A DNA stretch of 37,640 nt from Planctomycetia bacterium (GTDB lineage: Bacteria; Planctomycetota; Planctomycetia; Gemmatales; Gemmataceae). Below are positions 31,213 to 37,640 of this stretch, piece by piece. The position numbers were made by a program, and so were the translations under genes. The stretch is taken from contig SYCV01000041.1 of NCBI GenBank assembly GCA_005786805.1, positions 1-37,640 of the forward strand. The letters are read 5' to 3'. The stretch's first letter is position 1, and each line of letters starts with the position of its first letter. Below the pieces are notes generated by a model. That model worked only from the letters and a program-made list of their open reading frames with translations. It was not told the DNA's origin and ran no database searches.

Positions 31213-33726
31213 TTAAACTTCTTTTCCGCGAATCTGGGCTTTAAGCACATGTTTCAACCTGTCTTCTATTTTTTTGTGCAGTTTGTCAACTTCCTTGTCA
31301 TTGAGGGTGCGATCATCCGCCTGGTAGTTCAGTGCGTATGCAAGACTTTTTGTTCCAGCAGGTATTCGATCACCCTGGTAAATGTCAAATAGTCTTGCAA
31401 GCTTGAGGATGTTGCCACCGGCCGCTTGTATCTCATTGGTCACGGTCTGACAGGTGATGGATTGATCCACCACCACGGCGATATCTCTCAGGGCTGCAGG
31501 GAACCTTGAAACCGGCTTTGATAAATATCTAGCAGGCAGCCCGGATGCCAACGCATGGATGTCAAATTCCCCCGCGATTAATTCAAAGTTCCCAAGCCCC
31601 AGCGTGGTTGCAAGTTTTGGGTGAAGCACTCCAAAGATACCCGCAAGTTTTTCATTGATCATTAAAGCTGCAGACTTCCCTGGATGCAATGCGGGATGGA
31701 TGGCAGGTTTGAAAGAAATTTTTTCAAGGTGCATCCCGGAAACCAAGCCCTCCACGATACCCTTGAAATCATAAAAGTTCAAATGTGCCCCACCTGAGTT
31801 ATCTTCAGTCCAAGAAGCCTTGTTTCTGGGCCCGCATAGGGCGATTGCAAGTTTGTATGGTTCCTTGGGTAATTTTTGGTTGTTTACTTTTTGATAAACT
31901 TTACCCACCTCAAAAAGCTTGATGGTTTCCGTGTGTTTCAAGTTTGCCTGCGCAAGTGAAATCATGCTTGCAAGTAAACTTTGGCGCATTACTGTGCGTT
32001 CACTACTTATAGGGTTCATCAATTCAACATACGCGGGCTTTGGTGATTCCAAAAAAGGTGATTCCACTTCGGGCGATGTCAGTGAGTACGATATTGTCTC
32101 CTGCAACCCAAGGTGCACCAAGGTGTCCTTTAATTTTCTTTCAAAATCAAGTTCTGGATCGATTAAAACCGGAGGTAATTCCTCGGCAAGACTTGTTTCT
32201 GGAAACTTGTCGTAGCCGTACAATCGAGCAATGTCCTCAAGCAGATCCGCAACGCCAACCTGTATGTCGAGCCTGTGAGTCGGCGCGGTGACCCGCAGAA
32301 GGTCCTTGCCTGACTGTTCAACCTGAAATTCAAGTGAAGTGAGTAGCTTTGTGCATTCTGCAATCGGAATATCGATTCCCAGAATTCTCCGGGCTTCTGA
32401 TAATGAGAAATCAATGACTTGCGGTGCTTTGGGCGCGGGATAGCAATCTATCAAGCCCTCCAATGGGATTCCGCCTGCAAAATCCTGCATAAGTTGCAGG
32501 GCCCGATTGGCTCCCTCCGAAACCAAGGCGGGGTGGATGCCTTTGCTGAATCGGGTTGCAGCCTCACTTGGAAGTCCAAGGCTTTTCATTGCTTTTCGAA
32601 TCGCAAGAAAATCAAAGTTGGCGCTTTCAAGCAAAACACGCGATGTTTTATCGGTTACCTCTGTGTCGTATCCGCCCATCAATCCTGCGATTGCAATTGC
32701 ACCCACGGAGTCGGCAATCACCAGTGTTTCCGTGGATAATTCCCGATCAACCCCATCCAGGGTCTTTATTTTCTCCCCTTTGGTTGCAAAACGGACGATG
32801 ATCTCAGGAACTTTGCCACCAACCCTGTTGCAAAGAATGTCGTAGTCAAATGCATGCAATGGCTGGCCTTGTTCAAGCATCACATAGTTGGTGATATCGA
32901 CTATATTGTTGATTGGTCTCATACCCGCCTGTTGTAACCTGCGTTTTAAAAAAGCAGGGGAAGAGGCCACCTTGATGTTTTCAATAATTGACGCGGTGTA
33001 TCGTGGGCAGGCTGCGGCATCGTTGATGCTAACCTTGACTTTACCTAGGATTGGGGATCCCGTTTTCTTTAATTTGTGCGAGTAGGATTTTAATTTCCCA
33101 CCGGTCATTGCTGCAACTTCCCTCGCCACTCCTACCATTGAGAGACAACGGGCTTTATTGGGTAAAATGTCGATTTCAATGATCGAATCACCAAAATAAT
33201 CAACCAGGGCAGTGCCCACCGGGGCATCTTCTTCAAGAATGATAATACCATCGTGATCATCTGAGATACCAAGTTCAAAGCCCGAGCAGACCATGGCATC
33301 GCTTGCAACCCCCCTGATTTTTCCAGGCTTTAGTTCCTTCAATACTTTGGGGGTTGCATGGCCATCAAAAAGCACCGATCCTGAAAGTGCAAGCACAACC
33401 TTCTGACCTGAATCGCCCACGCTGAGATTTGGGGCCCCGGTTACCATGGTGATGGATTTACCCGGACCGTAATCAACTGTGGGAAGTTTCAATCTATCCG
33501 CATCCGGATGCTTGTCGACCTTGGTGACCAGCCCGATGATTATTTTGTCTTTGTCCCATACGGGGTAGGGTTCCTCGTTGCCAAGTCGTAAACCCTCGGG
33601 GGCCTCGGTGCCCCAGTGCTTGATGCCGGAAACTTCAAGGCCTGCAAGGGCAAGCCTGTTGACCAATGCCTCCAGGGAAAGGTCGAAATCCACATAATCC
33701 TTGAGCCAGCGAATCGGAACCTTCAT
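31213..33726 (-). CDS. pheT: Phenylalanyl-tRNA synthetase beta subunit
   Basis: An 837-residue beta subunit of the heterotetrameric enzyme. It starts VPIRWLKDYVDFDLSLEALVNRL, has an EMAP/OB tRNA-binding domain near 60-165 (NLSVGDSGQKVVLALSGSV), and a B3/4 editing domain near 220-400 (NNIVDITNYVMLEQGQPLHAFDYD). The B5 and catalytic-like modules follow (LPSEAATRFSKGIHPALV, DLLEDIARLYGYDKFPE, MNPISSERTVMRQSLLASMI). The C-terminal FDX-ACB domain includes SRFPAALRDIAVVVDQSITCQ and SLAYALNYQADDRTLNDKEVDKLH. All modules are present and in order; the protein is slightly longer than the common 795-800 residues. It lies 57 bases after pheS. Confidence 0.96.
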   Translation of the reverse strand: MKVPIRWLKDYVDFDLSLEALVNRLALAGLEVSGIKHWGTEAPEGLRLGNEEPYPVWDKDKIIIGLVTKVDKHPDADRLKLPTVDYGPGKSITMVTGAPNLSVGDSGQKVVLALSGSVLFDGHATPKVLKELKPGKIRGVASDAMVCSGFELGISDDHDGIIILEEDAPVGTALVDYFGDSIIEIDILPNKARCLSMVGVAREVAAMTGGKLKSYSHKLKKTGSPILGKVKVSINDAAACPRYTASIIENIKVASSPAFLKRRLQQAGMRPINNIVDITNYVMLEQGQPLHAFDYDILCNRVGGKVPEIIVRFATKGEKIKTLDGVDRELSTETLVIADSVGAIAIAGLMGGYDTEVTDKTSRVLLESANFDFLAIRKAMKSLGLPSEAATRFSKGIHPALVSEGANRALQLMQDFAGGIPLEGLIDCYPAPKAPQVIDFSLSEARRILGIDIPIAECTKLLTSLEFQVEQSGKDLLRVTAPTHRLDIQVGVADLLEDIARLYGYDKFPETSLAEELPPVLIDPELDFERKLKDTLVHLGLQETISYSLTSPEVESPFLESPKPAYVELMNPISSERTVMRQSLLASMISLAQANLKHTETIKLFEVGKVYQKVNNQKLPKEPYKLAIALCGPRNKASWTEDNSGGAHLNFYDFKGIVEGLVSGMHLEKISFKPAIHPALHPGKSAALMINEKLAGIFGVLHPKLATTLGLGNFELIAGEFDIHALASGLPARYLSKPVSRFPAALRDIAVVVDQSITCQTVTNEIQAAGGNILKLARLFDIYQGDRIPAGTKSLAYALNYQADDRTLNDKEVDKLHKKIEDRLKHVLKAQIRGKEV

Positions 33727-33783
33727 GATTCAAAACCCGGGTAGTGTATTTGTAAGTTGAATACCAAAACAAACGATACAAGA

Positions 33784-34806
33784 TCAGAACTGGGACAAAA
33801 ATCGCAGGTCATTGCCCCAGAATTCCCTGATGTCCTCGATGGCATGGCGAAGCATTGCGATTCTTTCCGGGCCCATGCCAAAAGCGAAACCAGAAAACTT
33901 GGCAGGGTCATAGCCGCCATTTTTCATCACTTCAGGATGAACCATTCCAGCCCCCATGATTTCAAGCCAGCCGGATTTTTTGCATAGTGTGCATCCCTTG
34001 CCGCCACAAACTATGCAATCCATGTCCACTTCGATACTTGGTTCCGTAAATGGGAAATAGCTGGAGCGGATTCGAACCTTGCGTGAATCCCCAAACATTT
34101 TTCGAGTGAACGCTGTTATGGTTCCCTTTAGGTCTGTCATCGAAACCTTGGTGCCCACAACCAAGCCTTCCACCTGATGAAACATTATCTCGCTTCGTGT
34201 GGTGATTGCCTCGTATCTGTAGCACATACCCGGGAGAATCACCCTGATGGGTGCGGGGAAAAACTTGCGCATGACATGGATCTGGCCGGGCGATGTGTGG
34301 GTTCGGAGAATTAATCCCGGGTCGGTGGTATGGAATGTGTCCCACATATCGCGGGCGGGATGATGAGGTGGCATGTTTAAGAGCCCAAAATTGAACTCAT
34401 CTTCCTCGATCTCACGCGATCGGAATACCTGAAATCCCATTTCGGCAAAACTTGATTGAATATCACGGAGAGTTTGGGTTGCTAAATGCAGCCTACCCGG
34501 GGAGGGGGGCATGCCAGGTAAACTGACATCGAGTTTCTCGGTTTCCAAGCTCTTAAGCATCGCTTGTTCAAGACAGCTTTTGAGCGAGGAATCGTATGCG
34601 GAGGAAAGGTTTTCTTTGACTATATTTGCTTGTTGGCCATACTCTTTGCGGGATTCAGGGGGAAGCTCGCTGACCTTTTTGAGGGCTGCGAGCATTTCGC
34701 CGCTTTTGCCAAAGTAACGTGAGTGCCAATTTCTTAAAGAAGACTCATCACCACAAGAAGCCAGTTCATCCAATGCACGCTTTTTGAGTGAATCCAATTC
34801 AGACAT
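33784..34806 (-). CDS. pheS: Phenylalanyl-tRNA synthetase alpha subunit
   Basis: A 340-residue catalytic subunit that charges tRNA-Phe. A coiled-coil N-terminal arm (about 1-85) binds tRNA. The class II catalytic core follows: HLATQTLRDIQSSFAEMGFQVFRSREIEEDEFNF, DTFHTTDPGLILRTHTSPGQ (motif 2 region), VILPGMCYRYEAITTRSE and FHQVEGLVVG. Near 270-295, the CIVCGGKGCTLCKKSGWLEIMGAGMVHPEV block is the usual bacterial PheS zinc-knuckle-like loop, and FAFGMGPERIAMLRHAIEDIREFWGND is motif 3. Length and domain order are standard. It lies 39 bases after rplT. Confidence 0.97.
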   Translation of the reverse strand: MSELDSLKKRALDELASCGDESSLRNWHSRYFGKSGEMLAALKKVSELPPESRKEYGQQANIVKENLSSAYDSSLKSCLEQAMLKSLETEKLDVSLPGMPPSPGRLHLATQTLRDIQSSFAEMGFQVFRSREIEEDEFNFGLLNMPPHHPARDMWDTFHTTDPGLILRTHTSPGQIHVMRKFFPAPIRVILPGMCYRYEAITTRSEIMFHQVEGLVVGTKVSMTDLKGTITAFTRKMFGDSRKVRIRSSYFPFTEPSIEVDMDCIVCGGKGCTLCKKSGWLEIMGAGMVHPEVMKNGGYDPAKFSGFAFGMGPERIAMLRHAIEDIREFWGNDLRFLSQF

Positions 34807-34845
34807 TGTTATGGCTTCAAGTTAAGAGGACAAATAAATCTTGTC

Positions 34846-35214
34846 TTATTTAAGTCCTTTGGGAAGATTCTTTTTGGCCAGTTCAACAATTTTGGTGAAC
34901 GCTTCAGGATCATGAATCGCGATCTCAGAGAGAGATTTTCGATTCAAACTAACTTGTGCGTTGATCAACCCGGCAATCAACTGGCTGTATCGCATGCCGC
35001 GCATTCTGCAGGCAGCATTTACACGAATGATCCAAAGCCTGCGGAATTCTCGTTTACGCACTTTACGATCACGGTAAGCGTAAACCCCGGCTCGAATCAA
35101 AGTGACTCGGGACTGGCGCTGAAGGTTGTGCCTGCTGGCACGATAACCCTTGGTCAATTTTCTTAATCGCTTGCGGTCGCGAAGTACAGTTTTTCCGCTG
35201 CGTGCTCTTGTCAT
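34846..35214 (-). CDS. rplT: 50S ribosomal protein L20
   Basis: A 122-residue, strongly basic ribosomal protein that binds 23S rRNA early in 50S assembly. The N-terminal tail (MTRARSGKTVLRDRKRLRKLTKGYRASRHN) and the globular part (YAYRDRKVRKREFRRLWIIRVNAACR, SQLIAGLINAQVSLNRKSLSEIAIHDPEAFTKIVELAK) are typical. In several bacteria L20 represses its own operon by binding the leader; no clear L20-binding pseudoknot was recognised by eye upstream of rpmI or infC. It lies 58 bases after rpmI. Confidence 0.98.
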   Translation of the reverse strand: MTRARSGKTVLRDRKRLRKLTKGYRASRHNLQRQSRVTLIRAGVYAYRDRKVRKREFRRLWIIRVNAACRMRGMRYSQLIAGLINAQVSLNRKSLSEIAIHDPEAFTKIVELAKKNLPKGLK

Positions 35215-35272
35215 GGCTTACCAGGTCTCCAACGCTTTAATGTTTAGCGTTTTTATTGTAACAAACAGAAAA

Positions 35273-35473
35273 TTAAGCTTTTCCACCCATTAGTCGAATA
35301 TACTTCTTGGCCAACTTCCCAGTGTCAACAATAGTTCCACGAAGTTGCCTTTTTCTTTTGCTGGTTTTATGGCTGAGAAGGTGCTTTTTTCCAGCTTTGT
35401 GCCTTTTAAGCTTACCATTAGCCGTGACTCGAAACCGTTTCTTCGAGCCTTTGTGGGTTTTTAACTTGGGCAT
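35273..35473 (-). CDS. rpmI: 50S ribosomal protein L35
   Basis: A 66-residue basic protein of the large subunit. [33 protein letters not shown] and [11 protein letters not shown] are L35 signatures. A 181-base gap separates it from infC, unusually long for this operon; in that gap I see no gene and no convincing terminator or promoter. Confidence 0.98.
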   Translation of the reverse strand: MPKLKTHKGSKKRFRVTANGKLKRHKAGKKHLLSHKTSKRKRQLRGTIVDTGKLAKKYIRLMGGKA

Positions 35474-35654
35474 CTGAATTACCCTTCCGTGTCTTTAATG
35501 GAACCGAAGTTATTTAAAATCATCAAATTCATGCTTTCACGCACGAAAACACAAATCAAGCCAGTCAAATGGCGCAAAGTTATAAATTAACCGCCAATTG
35601 CTGGAAAAGATGATATAGGGAAATATGAGTCCGGGGGCAAATCAGAATCAGGAA

Positions 35655-36197
35655 TTAATCTTTTTTTGGTGCAAGCATTGCCGTCATTTTCTTTCCCTCC
35701 ATTGAGGGGGCTTTCTCAATTTTGGCAAAATCCTGCAGTTTTTCCAAGATTAAATCAATTATTCGTTTGCCTTCCTCAATATGCTGTAATTCTCTTCCCT
35801 TGAATATCACATTGACCTGAACTTTGTCTTTATGTTCCAAAAACTTGCGGGCCTGATTGATTTTTGTCTCAATGTCATGGTCCCCGGTCTTGGGTCTGAC
35901 CCTTAGTTCTTTGATTTTCTGCTGATGGACCTTGGTTTTGTTGTTTTTAAGTGATTGTTGGTAGCGGAATTTGCCGTAATCAAGAATCTTGCAAACCGGG
36001 GGTCTTTCGTTTGGGTTGACCTCAACGAGGTCTAAATCGGCCTCTCTGGCCATTTCCAAAGCTTGAAAAGTTGGTATGACTCCAACAAATTCTCCATTTG
36101 CGCCAATAACACGAACTGGGGAGATGCGGATTTGTTCATTCATGCGGAGGCCCCTGTCTTGGGGGGCTGTTGAGGGGGGGTTCGGACGCTCGTTGAT
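35655..36197 (-). CDS. infC: Translation initiation factor IF-3, probably starting at AUC
   Basis: IF-3 prevents premature subunit joining and checks the start codon on the 30S subunit. The N-domain (RMNEQIRISPVRVIGANGEFVGVIPTFQAL), linker and C-domain (VQVNVIFKGRELQHIEEGKRIIDLIL, ending MTAMLAPKKD) are complete. An ATG at 36143 would give 162 residues and begin inside the conserved R-I/V-N-E motif, here RMNE. The frame stays open upstream to an ATC at 36197 preceded by GGAG at 8 bases; from there the protein is 180 residues, the E. coli length. Rare AUU/AUC starts are typical of infC and underlie its self-regulation. The AGGGG before the 36143 ATG lies in a CCCC/GGGG hairpin (36151-36164). 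Confidence 0.92.
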   Translation of the reverse strand: MNERPNPPSTAPQDRGLRMNEQIRISPVRVIGANGEFVGVIPTFQALEMAREADLDLVEVNPNERPPVCKILDYGKFRYQQSLKNNKTKVHQQKIKELRVRPKTGDHDIETKINQARKFLEHKDKVQVNVIFKGRELQHIEEGKRIIDLILEKLQDFAKIEKAPSMEGKKMTAMLAPKKD

Positions 36198-36271
36198 ACT
36201 TGTTTCTCCAAAAATTCAGACTGAGTTGGCGACGCCGGCACGAAAACCAACAAAAATTACCTAAAACTCCG

Positions 36272-36285
36272 GTTTTGATCAAAAC
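36272..36285. repeat. 14-base perfect palindrome upstream of infC
   Basis: GTTTTGATCAAAAC reads the same on both strands. It lies about 75 bases before the proposed infC start and 23 bases past a TATAAT-like box on the minus strand. It could be an operator; no regulator is suggested. Confidence 0.35.
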
Positions 36286-36362
36286 AATCTAGGTTGATTG
36301 TGATGATATTATAGTATTTACCATGGAAAATGGTGGATTGAAAAGAGAAAGATTCAATTTTT

Positions 36363-36617
36363 TCAGGGAATCGCCTCGACAAAATCGATTTCCGGCAGAT
36401 GTTTTCGAATTTCCTCCTCTATACCAAACAAAACCGCCCTGATTGAGCTTGGGCAGGATCCGCATGTTCCCAATAAACGCACCTGTAATATTTTGCCATC
36501 CAACCCCGCGACTTCAATTCTGCCTCCATCCATCTGCAAAACTGGCTCCACATGTTCAGAGATGGCTTTTTTACACGCTTCCAAGAGGTTTTCGTGCTCC
36601 ATTTGAATGATCTCCAT
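36363..36617 (-). CDS. NifU C-terminal domain (Nfu-type) iron-sulfur carrier
   Basis: An 84-residue stand-alone Nfu domain, which holds and delivers a [4Fe-4S] cluster to target proteins. The body reads VEPVLQMDGGRIEVAGLDGKILQVRLLGTCGSCPSSIRAVLFGIEEEI. The CxxC pair in TCGSCPSS near 52-55 is the cluster-binding motif (two subunits share one cluster). It begins at the ATG at 36617 or at 36602; the second has GGAG nine bases before it. It sits between ribF and infC, 42 bases after ribF. There are no other cluster-assembly genes beside it. Confidence 0.93.
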   Translation of the reverse strand: MEIIQMEHENLLEACKKAISEHVEPVLQMDGGRIEVAGLDGKILQVRLLGTCGSCPSSIRAVLFGIEEEIRKHLPEIDFVEAIP

Positions 36618-36659
36618 TAATTCCGTTGGGAAAACTATTATGACGATTGTCCAGGTTTT

Positions 36660-37634
36660 TTATTCAGTCTCGAGTTTTTTTTCGGCAAGATTCATGGTCT
36701 GTGTCACATCCAATTTTAATTGTTCTGTCAATTCTTTTTTATCCGCAAAAGTTTTGATGGAACGAATCTTTTTAATGAAATGTATTTCAAGATTTTGGCC
36801 GTAAAGGTCTCCAGAAAAATTTATGAGGTGAGCTTCGAATTTTTTTGAAGATTCGGAAAATGTGGGGTTTGGTCCGATATTAACCGCGCAAGCATAGGTT
36901 TTAGCGTTAAGCCTGCAAAAGGCGGCATATACGCCATTTTCAGGTAATATTGTTTGGATATTTTCCAGATTGGCGGTTGGAAACCCGATGGTTCGGCCTC
37001 TTTGGGCCCCAGTTACCACTTTTCCGTCGATGGAGTAATACCGGCCAAGTAGTTTTCTGGCTTGATCCATGTCACCGGTATGAATGGCTTTACGGACCTT
37101 GCTGCTGGAGACAAGTTCGCCATCCATTTGATAGGGAAGGGCGGTTTTAAACTCGATATTTTTGTCATGACAGAGATTTTGCAAAAGCTGGATGTTTCCA
37201 ATGCGATTTTTGCCAAAGTGGAAATCCGCACCCTCAACGATGCCACGGGCCCTGAATTTTTCAACGATGATTTTTTCAAAGAATTCTTTCGCTTCCAAGT
37301 CCAATAAACCATCTTCTGTTTTTAGTATTGCGACAAAGTCTATCCCGGCGGATTCCAAAAGTTTTTTCTTTTGGGGGGTGGTGCTTAAAAAATCCAATTT
37401 GATTTCAGGTTTTAATATCGAAAGTGGATGAGGGGAAAATGTTATTGCAACAACCGGAACTGGATTTTTAAATAGTGTTGATCCATGGTTTTTCATTTGA
37501 ACGATCAGATTTTTGTGCCCTTCGTGAACACCATCAAAATTGCCAATCGAGATGATCCCGCCCCTTGCTTGGTCGGGGATTTCAAGGCTTTCATAGGATG
37601 GTGCTGACGGATTCAAAGACATCTGATTTACCAT
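36660..37634 (-). CDS. ribF: Bifunctional riboflavin kinase / FAD synthetase
   Basis: Phosphorylates riboflavin to FMN and adenylylates FMN to FAD. The N-terminal nucleotidyltransferase domain has GIISIGNFDGVHEGHKNLI near 26-44 (the G-x-F-D-G-x-H-x-G-H motif), AITFSPHPLSIL, and GADFHFGKNRIGN. The C-terminal flavokinase has GRTIGFPTANLENIQTILPENGVYAA near 212-237 and NIGPNPTF near 252-259. Both domains are complete. The gene starts only a few bases from the right edge; candidate ATGs are 37634 and 37622, neither with a clear ribosome site, and a start beyond the window cannot be excluded. Confidence 0.93.
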   Translation of the reverse strand: MVNQMSLNPSAPSYESLEIPDQARGGIISIGNFDGVHEGHKNLIVQMKNHGSTLFKNPVPVVAITFSPHPLSILKPEIKLDFLSTTPQKKKLLESAGIDFVAILKTEDGLLDLEAKEFFEKIIVEKFRARGIVEGADFHFGKNRIGNIQLLQNLCHDKNIEFKTALPYQMDGELVSSSKVRKAIHTGDMDQARKLLGRYYSIDGKVVTGAQRGRTIGFPTANLENIQTILPENGVYAAFCRLNAKTYACAVNIGPNPTFSESSKKFEAHLINFSGDLYGQNLEIHFIKKIRSIKTFADKKELTEQLKLDVTQTMNLAEKKLETE

Positions 37635-37640
37635 CAAAAT

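Noticed and set aside
35474..35654. Autoregulatory L20 leader or small gene between infC and rpmI
   Set aside because: No ORF with a ribosome site and no L20-binding-like pseudoknot or terminator could be recognised by eye.

Overview
This window most likely comes from a member of the Planctomycetota. The evidence is a DUF1559-type protein with a prepilin-like N-terminus cut by the left edge, a secreted HEAT-repeat protein, a soluble Ser/Thr kinase beside the translation genes, a PurA with the variant GDEAKGK loop, and several secreted proteins of planctomycete style. The assignment rests on protein character only. No rRNA, tRNA, CRISPR array, insertion sequence or phage gene was seen. This looks like an ordinary chromosomal core region with two unusual islands.

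Layout, left to right. 1-278: partial DUF1559 gene (-). 464-3622 (-): mog-type gene, pxpA, pxpC and a D-2-hydroxyacid dehydrogenase. 3716-4921 (+): iron-containing alcohol dehydrogenase. 4904-7486 (-): pyrimidine-nucleoside phosphorylase, cytidine deaminase and an esterase. 7600-13336 (+): a CusB/CusA-type RND metal efflux pair, then a secreted M19 dipeptidase. 13354-18830 (-): purA, uppS, cdsA, phoH, a VTC-domain protein and a DUF4956 protein, apparently one operon with an intrinsic terminator in its leader. 19055-20272 (+): HEAT-repeat protein. 20269-21585 (-): two adjacent selenoprotein genes, a SelW-like gene (CxxU) and selD with Sec at its active site. Both have an in-frame TGA that an ordinary ORF search reads as a stop. 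21683-22138 (+): Tsr3/DTW-like protein. 22145-24567 (-): DsbD-alpha-like protein and a DUF255 thioredoxin-domain protein. 24681-25550 (+): secreted protein of unknown function.

25565-29927 (-) is the most interesting region. A SAM-I riboswitch with a good promoter leads into a threonine-synthase-like PLP enzyme, a MoaD/ThiS-type sulfur carrier ending in GG, a 117-residue protein I do not recognise, a ThiF/MoeB-type activating enzyme, and a cysteine-desulfurase-like enzyme. A desulfurase, a carrier, an activating enzyme and a PLP enzyme form a complete-looking sulfur relay. Control by SAM argues that it serves methionine or homocysteine synthesis (or related sulfur amino acid synthesis) rather than threonine or molybdopterin.

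30087-37634 (-): ribF, an Nfu-type protein, infC (probably starting at AUC), rpmI, rplT, pheS, pheT and a Ser/Thr protein kinase. The order infC-rpmI-rplT-pheS-pheT is the classic bacterial one.
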